Position numbers and translations under genes: made by a program. Below are positions 54,330 to 64,000 of a stretch of DNA of 64,000 nt, one piece after another. The stretch is from Pohlia nutans. Lineage: Eukaryota > Streptophyta > Bryopsida > Bryales > Mniaceae. Each line of letters begins with the position of its first letter. Within the stretch, counting starts at the first letter, position 1. The DNA is taken from assembly GCA_022496805.1 (NCBI GenBank), contig CM040092.1, positions 937,555 through 1,001,554 on the forward strand. The letters are read 5' to 3'. The notes beneath the pieces were generated by a model. The model was not told the origin of the DNA. It searched no databases and saw only the letters and a program-made list of their open reading frames with translations.

Positions 54330-55890
54330 AAAACTATGAAGGCATTACAGAGTTCAATCATCACATCATGATACATGTTATCACAAGTTTGTGAAAATAA
54401 CATCTAATTACAAAAATTATTATTTACTTTCAAAAATTCATAGCAAATAACATGTCTTAACCTCAAGCTGCCCAAATGTTCATTTTTGGACGATGTACAG
54501 ATTTCATCCACATTTTTTCATTGGACATGCACTTTTCGCATGGAAAAAAATACTACAAAATTCTATGGCAAGATAGCTTCATTTATGTGTGATCCAATTA
54601 GAAGGGAATGATTTGTGAAAATCTCATGCCTCGTTTTATGTTGCAGTGATTCACCAAAAACTTCAAAGATTTTAGTCTAAATGAGCTCTTGAAAAAAATT
54701 TACCCCTAAAGGACCAAGTATCCTAACTAGGACATAATTTAGGGAACCGGATAGGTTCTGGTGAACACATTTTTAATCGAATTTCGGAGGAAATTTAATA
54801 GTGGATTCCCCAATGGGGATTTTTTGTCTAAACATCATAAACATCTCCAAACGCAACGAAAATTAGTACACAACTAAGTAACATCATATAGAATGTGAAA
54901 GCGAAGTGTGACAAGTTTTGGTAGTGAATATTTTGATGTAGCCACGGTCAAACACATCTGAAATTTTTGGGCGGGTGTTTTTTTGAAGTGCTTATTTCCA
55001 TCAAACCCAATTATCTTGCAATCCGTGTGGTCAAATTTAACAAAATTTGTTGGGGTTGTTTTTCAAATAGTTTAGAACAAGATCTTACAGTCAGAAGATT
55101 AAAAAAACATTTTTTGGAATATTTGCATAGAGGAGAAATGACAGCATTAGAGTGCTTTAGAGGAAAGACACTCCAGTCCTTTCGAAGTTAAGCAACCAAA
55201 GAATCTCCAAAAATCACTACATTTAGAATATTACATTCAACCCATCACAAAAAATTTCATCCACATATTGTCAATATCTTATTCGTAATTTAATTACAAA
55301 ATATTGGTGACAGCAATTGTAGATCTAACTGTATGGATAATATCTCAAATTTATAATGTTCTCCTTTTATTCATACATCAAGTTCAAAATATCCCTCTTC
55401 GTGGCATTTGATAACGCATCCTTGCAAAACTGCCAATTTGGAGAAGGGTGGGACATTTGGAGTTAACTAAAAGCATATTTAGTTCAGTTCGGTTTTGGAA
55501 TGTGGATGATAAGGATTGTAATAGAGGGCAATTGGAGAGTGTCGTACCTATGATGGATTACAATCTCGACCCTAATTTCGTCAATTCAGAAATTAACTTC
55601 ATGACTCCTGTAGTAAGAAAGATGTTTTGGGAAAGAAGTGCATTCTTTCATTACTTACATCAAGCATCTCTCCACATGAGAGATTCCCTCCATCCACTAA
55701 AAATTGCTATGAATACATCACCCTATTAGATCATCAATACATGGGGTGCACCCCTCATGCAATGAATCTTTTTTATCTTTATTTCCCTCCAAGTTCCTCT
55801 CTAATTTGAGGACACTCTCCAACATACATGTTGATCCCATCAATACCATGATCATCCCCATTTCATTCTTTCTCTTTTCTGCCTCTAAAT
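54330..55890. other. Gene-poor stretch with weak ORFs
   Basis: A 93-codon frame at 55448-55729 (MGHLELTKSIFSSVRFW ... MTPVVRKMFWERSAFF) is not recognised and probably not a gene. Otherwise AT-rich sequence. Confidence 0.4.
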
Positions 55891-55891
55891 G

Positions 55892-55951
55892 GTCCACACA
55901 CACAAACACACACACACACACACACACACAAATATATATATATATATATAA
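55892..55951. repeat. (CA)n(TA)n compound microsatellite
   Basis: CA repeats pass directly into TA repeats. A poly-T tract is at about 56007-56020. Confidence 0.9.
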
Positions 55952-56309
55952 ATTTTGCACTAATATAAATTCAAACTCAAACAAAGACCAAACTCTATTT
56001 CACAAGTTTTTTTTTTTTTTTCACAAATAAAGGGAGACCCTTTACTACAAAAGGAGGTAAAATTCAGGGCCACCACAACAAGACCACTGAGGGGCAAAAA
56101 AGAGACCGACCACTAACTGTTGAAGTTCGTAGAATTGAATACAACCCAATTAATGGAACCACTTATCTATTATAGAAGAGATGTTGTTTGCCCCATGGGT
56201 GGTCAAACTTTTCGTACTCTGCATTTGTAGACTAGTTTTGGGTTTATGGAAAGCCTAGGGTTAAATTTCTTTTTTTCTAAGAAAATTATTTCATTGTCGA
56301 AGAACAGAC

Positions 56310-56394
56310 ACCCCACAACCACATAACATAATAGAGCAATGGGAGCCAACACCCTTTTGCAATGGGACCACAGTCAGTTACAATTAGAAACTAA
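56310..56394 (+). repeat. Repeat segment with an empty paralogue at 62415-62480
   Basis: ATAATAGAGCAATGGGAG ... CACAGTCAGTTACAATTAG matches 62415-62480 (ATAATAGAGCAATAGGAG ... CACAGTCACTTACAATGAA). In the second copy the sequence runs on without the MITE that follows here. Confidence 0.85.
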
Positions 56395-56749
56395 GGCCCG
56401 CTTCACATTACATGGAGTGGCAGAAAAAAAAAAAGCAACCGCAATGTAAAGCACATTTATTGCTAGCCACATCATCTCAAGTTGCAAGGAAAGTGCATGG
56501 TTGAGACGAGACAAGAATGCTCGATGAGAAAGCCCAAATTTCAAGAGCTTTTGGGCAAACTTTCTCGGAAGGGACTTGTTGCCAATCAATGACACCTAGG
56601 ATTTCTTTTCATTTGAAGGAATGATGTGGAGAGTTGCCTTTGCCACTAGTATGAAGGCACAAGAGGCAATCATTTATTTGTGAGCGAATGAGAGGTTGTT
56701 ATAGCCGCAAGGTAAGCTGCCGCTCCCACGTAATGTGAAGCGGGTCTAA
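56392..56749. mobile_element. PIF/Harbinger-like MITE, TAA target duplication
   Basis: The body at 56395-56746 (352 bp) has ends GGCCCGCTTCACATTAC and GTAATGTGAAGCGGGTC and is flanked by TAA. The paralogous site at 62480-62500 reads straight through (AATTAAGTATATGTGGCAAT), an empty target with a single TAA. Confidence 0.9.
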
Positions 56750-57040
56750 GTATACGTGGCAATAGAGTTAACCGAAAAGTCAGCCAAAGAGGAAAGTTTT
56801 GCGAAACTCGTGTAAAATTCCTCTTGAACTCATATTGAAATATAAATAGACCAAAAACTAGTCTATGACAAGTTGGGAGACAATCTAAAACAATGCACTG
56901 TCATTATTCTCCATACCTCGCTATGACTCCCACACCTTTCACTAAAGCTCCAAGCCCATGGCCGACAAGGAGACAATTTATGACACGATACTATTCAATT
57001 TAAATATAGTTCAGTAGAGAAGTTAGAAGTAGAGCAAACG

Positions 57041-57156
57041 CTAATAGAAAAGGTGGCACTGCCGAGGGAGATGCCTAGGCAAGTAGTGCCCAATTCCATG
57101 CATGCAAAGTGATTTTGTCTAGGCATGTCCTTGGGGAGCACCACCTTTTCTACTAG
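57041..57156. repeat. 116-bp imperfect hairpin
   Basis: CTAATAGAAAAGGTGG at the left pairs with CCACCTTTTCTACTAG at the right. Pairing continues inward through GATGCCTAGGCAAG / TTGTCTAGGCATG with a few mismatches around a loop of about 30 nt. It may be a very small MITE or a MIRNA-like foldback. Confidence 0.6.
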
Positions 57157-57459
57157 TGAAAAAGGCAGGTTGGATGCACTTCTTTTGAGTTAACTTTAAA
57201 GACATTCATGGAATACTAATGGCATTCCCTCATAGCGTGGCCACCCATGCCCTCCCAGAGTCTCTTACACTCAAGAACTAGATGAAAAGTGCAAAGGGCC
57301 CTTTAGAAATGCCTCTTGACTCTCAATCCTAGCGTGTTAAAAAATGACCCTTCAAATCACTTTTTAGTTGACTATATTCTACAGTCTACTTGTGATTGAT
57401 TCATTGACTATTTGATGTGCACTTTTGATGTGTGAGGGGCGTACAAGGATGGGGGGGTG

Positions 57460-57881
57460 TTAGAGCATGCCCAGCAGCTCCAGACCAAATATGTCTGCCA
57501 AGCATTAAATTGAGGGCCATTTTAACTTAGAGGAATGTTAAGCAAGAAGTAGCCCAGCAACACTCCTTGTGCGAACACCAAAGCAACTTATAAAAAGAAG
57601 ATTTTATGAAAGTAACTTGATGACCTTGAAGCACGGGCCGGTGAATAGTCTTCAAACTCGTTATTTAATTGTTGATTGAGCAAAGATGCTTGCATGGTGT
57701 GAAAATTTTGTTTGCACCAAAGCTTCTGTAGATGGCGGGGAAACTCCAAACTTTGGCTCCAAAAATTATTTTTTAGCGTTTAGTGGATAGTTGCTGGGCC
57801 AAACTTCGAAGCAAGTGGAGATGACTACACCAACTCTTGGCGTTGGTCCCTCCAAAACACCTGCTGCTAGGTATGCTCTTA
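57460..57881. mobile_element. PIF/Harbinger-like (Tourist-type) MITE, TTA target duplication
   Basis: The body at 57463-57878 (416 bp) has ends GAGCATGCCCAGCAGC and GCTGCTAGGTATGCTC (14 of 16 paired), flanked by TTA. GAGCAT...CAGC ends are typical of Tourist-like elements. Confidence 0.85.
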
Positions 57882-57982
57882 GTGCAAGGGTAGGGGAGTA
57901 TAAGTATAAGGGCTCTTCAAATGTAAATGAATAATTTTAGCGAGTCACCTCTAGCGTGCATGGTTGTGAATGCTCTCATTAC

Positions 57983-58408
57983 TTAGGGGCGGTTTACACT
58001 ACGGACCAAGAGCCGTGACCAAGGAAAATGGATTAATTCCATGGTCACACTTCACAGTCACACTTCAAAAAAATGTAATTTTTAAAGCCCTTGGGCCTCT
58101 CACTAAGTGTAAACCGAACTTGGACTGGGACTTAAAAAAATAATAAAATGTCATTTCAAGCCCATGGTCTCCTCGTTCGGCAATGAGAGAACCCTTTTTG
58201 CCTCTCTCACCATAAAATCCGGGGGACCCTTCAACATTATCCACTAGGCCTATTTCTAGGCCTTTTGAGGACCTCAACTCCTTTAGTCACTTTTCTTTTT
58301 TTCTTGTAGTGTAAACCCAAGTCATCCCGGGACGAGTTGATGGAACCAATCACAGATTTTAGAGCTACATGGGACGAGTTCTTGGTCCGTAGTGTAAACC
58401 ACCCCTTA
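57983..58408. mobile_element. PIF/Harbinger-like MITE, TTA target duplication, empty paralogue known
   Basis: The body at 57986-58405 (420 bp) has ends GGGGCGGTTTACACTACGG and CCGTAGTGTAAACCACCCC, flanked by TTA. The empty counterpart is at 62545-62570 and again in the tandem unit at about 62610 (CATTACTTAAAAAAGTGGG). Internal GTGTAAACC words suggest an older nested end. A decayed copy is at 16706-17395. Confidence 0.9.
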
Positions 58409-58955
58409 GAAAAGTGGATGTAAGTGAAGATTATCTTTCGATCCAGTTTTCAAAAGTGAGGGTGCTCCATTGCACTGCGCTATGATGCCATGCAGGAATC
58501 AGCAGATGGAGGAACAAATGTCATAAATAAAAGGAAAGTGTCATAAAATAAGGAAAAGGAAAGAAAAGAAAATGCGGAGAAGGGGGAAACGTGAGTGACG
58601 GAGCCAAAAGGACAAAGGGCACATACGTAAAGAAGCGGTAAAGATTCCAATAAGACTAAGAGAAACTTTTCCCGGGCAGCCAATGGAGAGGGCGAGACAA
58701 AAGAGCCCCTTCTATCCAGCACGTTCTACCAATGGGCGGGCAGACCAGAGATTTAGGATCCTTTATTTCTGCAGAAAAGATATCCCCCTTCTCACTCTTT
58801 ATTAATTGCCTGGGTGCTCTCTATTTTCAGCCTCCAGGCATGTCGACACTTTGTGGCTCTCACTGCTTACCCACAAAAACTTATTTATAACACATATTTG
58901 GGGCTCTCAATTGGTGGAATTCAGCACACAGTTGGGTTCATCCACTTCACTCATT
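58409..58955. other. Stretch without recognisable gene
   Basis: Continuation of the repeat that is also present near 62570-62690 (GTGAAGATTATCTTT ... GGGTGCTCCATTRCACTG), then unassigned sequence. Confidence 0.5.
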
Positions 58956-60193
58956 GGCCATTCACATCAAGAAGCTCCAGCACTTGCGTTGCGTTCCTGG
59001 AACAGTAAGGTAAATTTCAAAAATAATATACAATTTCTTGCGGTGTTAGAGTCTTGTCTCTTCCTACTTTTGGCCAACGCGTGTGCGTTGGTGGAGCGCA
59101 AATTTCTTGCGGCACCCAAAATGCGTTGGAGCAGCTTCTTGCATGCGTCAGTTTAAAAATAAATAAATTACAAGAGCACACTATGGATACCAAAAACTTA
59201 CTTTGCCATACTCGCGTTGGGTGACTGGTGTGAACGGGCTATGATTGCTCATGGCCCATTAACACCAAGCCTCTGCCGCACTTGCATTCGCGTTCCCGAA
59301 ATGGAGGAAGGTAAAACCCAAAAACAAAAAAATATTGAAAGCCTTGTCTTTTCTTGCTGCAACTACTGTACAACTACAATTCACTACCGCAAGTTGGGCC
59401 ATGCTCCTTTTTTGCGTTGCGTTCCTTCTTGTCATGCGTTCCAATAATTTCTCATTTCATATTTTATATTTCTTGTTTCCCAACAGATTCCCTCAAAGTT
59501 ACCTGACGCACGCATGGATGCTGAAGCTCTGCTATATGTGAATGGGCCATCATTCACATACACCAATACTACTGCATGCATGCGTCAGGTAACTTTGAGG
59601 GAATCCGTTGTCAACCAAGAAATATAAAATACACAATTAGAAATTACTCTAATGCAAGACATAAAGGCACACAACACTAAAAAGGAGCATGGCTCTACTT
59701 GCGACACTGTAATGCAGTTGCACAGTGCCTGAAAAGTAGTTGCAATAGAAAAAGACAAGGCTTAAGGCTTTGAATATTTTTTGTTTCTCGATATTACCTT
59801 CCTCCATTTCGGGAACGCAGATCAAATTCTGCAGGGGCTTGGTGTGAATGGGCCATGAGTGTATGACCATCCATTCCAGTCTCTGAAGGCCCGTTCACAT
59901 ACACCATTTCTGCTGCACGCATGCGTGCGTCAGATAACTTTGAAGGAATATGAGGTAACTAGAAAAATCTAAAATAGGCAGGAAGGAATTATACTACCGC
60001 AAGACAGAAAGCAACACAACGCAAAAAACGAACTGGACTATACTTGCGGTAGTATATTGCAGTTGCACAGTGCTCAACAGTAGTTGCAGCAGGAAAAGAC
60101 AAAGTTTTAAATATTTTTTTGTTTCTTCATTTTACCTCCCATCCTTTCAGGACCGCAAACGCAACAGTGGCACTAGACTGGTGTGAATGGGCC
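58956..60193. mobile_element. Cluster of four related MITEs (hAT-like ends)
   Basis: Copies at 58956-59242, 59253-59548, 59545-59854 (inverted relative to its neighbours) and 59888-60193. Ends are GGCCATTCACA/GGCCCATTAACACC and TGGTGTGAATGGGCC. They share GTTCCCGAAATGGAGGAAGG, AAAGACAAGG and ACGCATGCATGCGTCAGG-type words. Copies 2 and 3 abut at a shared GGCC and form a large inverted repeat. I see no clear 8-bp duplications, so the hAT label rests on the ends only. Confidence 0.65.
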
Positions 60194-60329
60194 ATGAATA
60201 TCTCACCCATTGGACGGACTTGATTAGCATAAGTTATTTCATGCCTTTCAGTTCAGTTAGGTCACAAAGGGTTGGATTTCTCCTTTTTCTATCTGTCCAT
60301 ATTTAGTGATTTGGTAGATAACTCACTAC

Positions 60330-61287
60330 GGGCTGCTTTACACTTAGGGCCGCTTCACACTATAGGCGTCCAAGTCGAGAGGCCGTGGGATTGAGTGGCC
60401 AAACTTTGTTGAGAGTCCAAAGAAATGGGCTGAAAATAGGCAATAAAATATAGTTTTCATGTTTTTATGAAAAGAAATCGATGGCCTCTCGACCATAGTT
60501 TGGGTCTCCATTCCCATCGGACCCAAACTTCTTTTCGAGAGGCCGTCGCCTTGGTCAAAAAGTGTTGCCATGTAGGCATTTTGGAAGGCGACGGCCTTTG
60601 GACTTTGGCCTCTAGTGTGAAGGATCAAGAGGCCGAATTCTTGGCTCTTGCAATCCGATTGGTGGAAATCGACGGCCTCTCGACCTTCGGCCTTAGTGTA
60701 AAGCGGCCCTTAGGAGTCTGGCCGGTTGATTTTAGGCCCAGTGCAACAAAATTTCAGCCTATATTATCCTTAGGCATGGCCTCAAGCACTCAATATAATA
60801 AGTTTAGAGTTGGGTCAATTTCTCCCATATGTAAAGGGGTTGGGTCAATTTCTCCCATATGTAAAGGGGTTGGGTCCATGGTATACGTTTTTTGGAATTT
60901 ATGGGCCCAACTCCTAGTACAGAGGCATTAGGCCTAGGCGTTGAGCCTATGAGTTGGCCCATTGTCTATATTTCTTGGAAATTTTAGTCCATATTAGCCT
61001 TGGAAAATTTTCTTTTTATTATTTAAAAATAAACTTAAAAAATCAATGAAATGTGCACTCGGGCCCAAGCTCAAAGTTTGGACCTTCATATTTGGTGGAC
61101 CCAAATAATAGAGTTGGGCCCGTGTAAGAGCTTGTCAGATTTAATCTAAAAAATGTTTTGGTTGCATTGGACTGGACTCCTGGTGGAAAGGGGTGGGGTT
61201 GAAAGAATGGCTTTCGACCAATGACAAGTGAGGATTTGAGCCCATTTGCACATCATATTAGGCCTGAATCTTAGTGTAAAAAGGCCC
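60330..61287. mobile_element. Possible outer MITE carrying the element at 60347-60709
   Basis: Ends GGGCTGCTTTACACTTA and TTAGTGTAAAAAGGCCC are inverted and similar to the inner element. The flanking triplets are TAC and TAA, so the duplication is not exact. A 30-bp tandem duplication (GGGTTGGGTCAATTTCTCCC) lies at about 60813-60872. Confidence 0.45.
60344..60712. mobile_element. PIF/Harbinger-like MITE, TTA target duplication
   Basis: The body at 60347-60709 (363 bp) has ends GGGCCGCTTCACACTATAGG and CCTTAGTGTAAAGCGGCCC, flanked by TTA. It has GAGAGGCCGTCG-type internal repeats. It seems inserted 14 bp inside the left end of another element whose ends are GGGCTGCTTTACACTTA (60330) and TTAGTGTAAAAAGGCCC (61287). 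Confidence 0.85.
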
Positions 61288-62395
61288 TAAGTTATGGCAT
61301 GTGACCAGCCAAACATTTTTTTTGGCTAGAATCTTACTTTATTTTTGGAGTACCTACTTTTATACTAGAAAAAATGGGCAAAAGAGTGGATGAAATTGCC
61401 AAAGTCTTATCAAAAGACATTCTATAATCATCAATATTTGGATGAAATTTCCTTATACCATACCTAGAAGGCAGGGTCGGCAACTCATGTTTAATATTTG
61501 ATTCATTTGCCGAAATGATGTGAATATTTTCTAAAATTCTATGGATATTCTCTTAGATTCTTTGTTTCACAATAGAAAATAGATTTTTTGAAAAAATAAT
61601 TTACTAAAAATTTGAGCTTCTCTATTTAAAATTGATTTTGGCCGACTCCTCTTCCGAGTACAGTAATATATATTTTCATGGATGAACACACACACATATA
61701 TATAGATGATTCTATCCAAAAAGAGTCCTACCTTGTTACATTCCAAGGTGTGTGTTGCTCTACCAACGGAAAAACAAAAAAATTGGTTGCATGTGACTCT
61801 TGTCATGCATTGGTGTGTATTGTACCTTCTCATAGCATCGCCATTTGTCCAAAAAACATTCACATTTTGACTTCATCACTAGTGGGGTCCATTTTGATTA
61901 CCCCACCCATGCAACTCGCTATATTCACTTGTCTCCTAGTGTGCAAAAACCAAAAGTAATCTTCATATTTTATTATTCAACTTACTATCTGTAAAAGAAA
62001 AAGTAGCATTTGCAGAAGTTGCACAACCACGGCAAAAATTGGCTATTTTCCGGCATGCCAAGGCAAAGAGAATATTTTGAAGGGTTCAAACATTAATTGC
62101 TTGCTTATCATCCCAAAATGTTGTCCTCATCTATTTTGAAAGACGGGTGGTGATGTTCTTACACTATTCTGGTTTATGGACTCCTCCCTATATACAACAC
62201 GATTTATTTTATTTAAATCAAAATTATATATACCGTAGGTGGAGGGCAATGGTGGGTTGGGTTGCATTGGCAGCAAATATTTTTATTAAAAAATGTTTTT
62301 TTTTAAAAAGCTTTTTTTTAAAGGTAAAAAGGAGAATCTTGATGAATGTTTCATGTGTCAAACTTTATTTTTCAAAAAAAATAAAAAAAATCTGA
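61288..62395. other. Gene-less AT-rich stretch
   Basis: Only short frames without motifs; A/T homopolymers and short CA/TA runs near 61685-61705. Confidence 0.5.
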
Positions 62396-62414
62396 TACAC
62401 ATGTGCCACATTCA

Positions 62415-62690
62415 TAGCATAATAGAGCAATAGGAGTAACATTCTTTTGCAGTAGGATCACAGTCACTTACAATGAAAAATTAAGTATATGTGGCAATGA
62501 CACGGTAGTCTCAAAATTTATGGAATACAAATGGCATTCCTTCATTACTTAAAAAAGTGGGTTCAAGTGAAGATTATCTTTTGATGGAATACAAATGGCA
62601 TTCCTTCATTACTTAAAAAAGTGGGTTCAAGTGAAGATTATCTTTTGATCCACCTTTCAAAAGGGTGCTCCATTACACTGCTCTATTATA
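62415..62690 (+). repeat. Paralogous repeat copy without MITEs, with a 64-bp tandem duplication
   Basis: This is the counterpart of pieces around 56310-56390, 56750-56770, 57200-57235 and 57965-58480, but uninterrupted. A 64-bp unit (starting TGGAATACAAATGGCATTCC) is present twice at 62521-62584 and 62585-62648. Confidence 0.85.
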
Positions 62691-63037
62691 CTATGTTGCC
62701 CTCCAACCTACTGTGTAATTTTTATTATTATTTATTATTTATATTTTTTACACAAATAAAAAGGAACCCTTTACTGCAAGAAGAGGAGGACTACAAGCAC
62801 AACCCAACCCCCACCAGTTCAGTCCTACTGTATAATCTAAATGAAAGTTACACGACCATAATATCATTGCAAAAATAAGACACAGAGTGTGCTATGGCCG
62901 AAGAGCATGACCACTCGACCTGACAAAGACGCCCCTTCATACAGATGAGAAATTTGCCCTTCATTCCTTTGCATCTTAATTGATAATATGGGAAAAAGAA
63001 AAAGAACAACATGAGTGGCCTTCAATCTTACAATCTC

Positions 63038-63415
63038 ATAGAGCCCACGCACATGAAGCAAAATAGTGGCGGGCGCCAACGAGTTTCATCCCTTTGAGGC
63101 TGGCGCAGTGGCGGAATTCTCCCGTCGCCAACGAGCACCGCCACAGCCTGCTTCACTGGCGTTTCACCCTTTACCTCCCCGAACTTACTGCCCCGATTGC
63201 CGATTTCAGCCCCGGAATTACTGCCGGCGGGTGTTTTTACGATTTTGCAACTTCTTGCTGGCAGGGCGTGGCGGGGTGTGCATCAACTCATGTGCGTGGG
63301 CGCTCACTCAGCCATTGACCCCTCGATTTCTGGACCACTCGCGCCCCGCCACCTGTCATGGCGGATGGCGGGTGGCGGGGCTCAATCTGAGCATGTGCGT
63401 GGGCTGATAGAGCCC
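63038..63415. mobile_element. GC-rich MULE-like element with 9-bp target duplication
   Basis: The direct repeat ATAGAGCCC at 63038-63046 and 63407-63415 flanks a 360-bp body whose ends contain inverted CACGCACATG / CATGTGCGTG. A 9-bp duplication fits Mutator-like elements. The interior (63060-63400) is strongly GC-rich in an AT-rich setting and has open frames on the plus strand, so it may hold a captured gene fragment (Pack-MULE-like). I recognise no protein. Confidence 0.6.
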
Positions 63416-63787
63416 CAATAAAAAGAAATACATTTTGGTCCAAAATGACCCTAAACTACCTCAACACTAAATTAGCAAAATTTACACTTTTTTGAAATTT
63501 TACCCTCCTGAAATTTTGTATATTCTCGTTTTTTAAATAACAACAACGCATTCACGCACATCAAATTTTCCATGTATTAAAAGAAAATTAAACATAATGT
63601 GCAATTTTGTTTTATTAATATCTGATAAAAAATCAGAACAAAATGCTTCATTTCATATAAAGTAAATAATATTTGCACAATCCTACTACATCAAAGGGTT
63701 CTCCCTTGAGTACTATCCCGATCTGTACTACTGCTCCACCTCTTGAGTATCAAGAATCATTTCAGAGGACTGAGTTTCTACTTCCTT

Positions 63788-64000
63788 TCATGTCTTGCTC
63801 TCCAACTGTTGTTCCTCGAGTAGTGCTCTAATCGTTGAAGGGGTCTCATGATCGGTATAATCTAATGTTCTCATGACCATGGCTTTTGCTACCGGATAGG
63901 GAATGCTATCCGTGTTTAAGTCACCCTCTAAAATGAAGACGACCTGCTCATATGTGTAGTAACCATCTTCTTCCAAATGACGATACTTCACTGCCTTGAG
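63788..64000 (-). CDS. C-terminal part of an unknown gene cut by the window edge
   Basis: The minus-strand frame is open to the window end and reads KYRHLEEDGYYTYEQVVFIL ... ALLEEQQLESKT then TGA. Regular acidic/hydrophobic alternation looks coding, but I do not recognise it and see only about 70 residues. Confidence 0.4.
   Translation of the reverse strand, partial: LKAVKYRHLEEDGYYTYEQVVFILEGDLNTDSIPYPVAKAMVMRTLDYTDHETPSTIRALLEEQQLESKT

Noticed and set aside
55448..55729. 93-codon ORF as a gene
   Set aside because: No recognisable motif, no exon partners and an AT-rich repeat context.
1..64000. LTR retrotransposon or caulimovirus-like sequence
   Set aside because: I saw no paired LTRs with TG...CA ends, no primer-binding site and no gag, protease or integrase motifs; the only reverse transcriptase is LINE type.

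Overview
This window looks like repeat-dominated nuclear DNA of a land plant. The evidence is AT-rich non-coding DNA, plant-type CACTA (En/Spm) transposons with DUF4218/DUF4216-type transposase exons, a plant-like LINE, many small MITEs, three plant telomere units (TTTAGGG) and GT-AG introns. I cannot name the species. The ParB-like/HAD/DUF7869 gene set suggests a seed-free plant (bryophyte or lycophyte), but that is inference only. I see no ordinary single-copy host gene that is clearly complete; nearly everything recognisable is a mobile element or a relic of one.

Layout. 0.8-5.3 kb: a decayed LINE (endonuclease, reverse transcriptase, zf-RVT-like C terminus) split by a TTAA-flanked DNA element. 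6.9-7.4 kb: a tRNA-Lys(CTT) gene split by a 435-bp insertion. 9.2-9.9 kb: a CACTA transposase relic. 12.4-16 kb: nested minisatellites, hairpin repeats and a 1.3-kb non-autonomous CACTA. 17.6-53 kb: the core of the window, a composite locus (the 'host element') interrupted by a 20.3-kb CACTA element (26904-47182, 3-bp CGT target duplication). 53-64 kb: a MITE nursery of PIF/Harbinger-like, hAT-like, TTAA-type and MULE-like elements, several with target duplications, two confirmed by an empty paralogous copy.

The host element encodes, on the minus strand, two HAD/FCP1-like proteins and a large protein with a ParB/sulfiredoxin-like exon. On the plus strand it encodes an internally duplicated protein of unknown function, a DUF7869-type presumed transposase and a small unknown ORF. 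Through this DNA, in exons, introns and spacers, I count 34 near-full copies of a 19-bp palindrome (consensus TATCGGCTGGCAGCCGATA). None is seen inside the nested CACTA. In coding sequence it is read in frame, for example as IGWQPT. A ParB-like protein encoded among dozens of dispersed palindromes recalls ParB/parS, and the in-frame copies recall Rickettsia palindromic elements. This is the best candidate for an undescribed system.

The nested CACTA carries a decayed TNP2/TNPD gene (minus), a multi-exon acidic Ptta/En/Spm-like gene (plus) in divergent orientation, and four consecutive captured exons of a valyl-tRNA synthetase gene with their splice sites. In the ParB-like gene all five premature stops are UAG where glutamine would fit, a pattern expected from deamination of CHG-methylated CAG codons, or less likely from UAG recoding.
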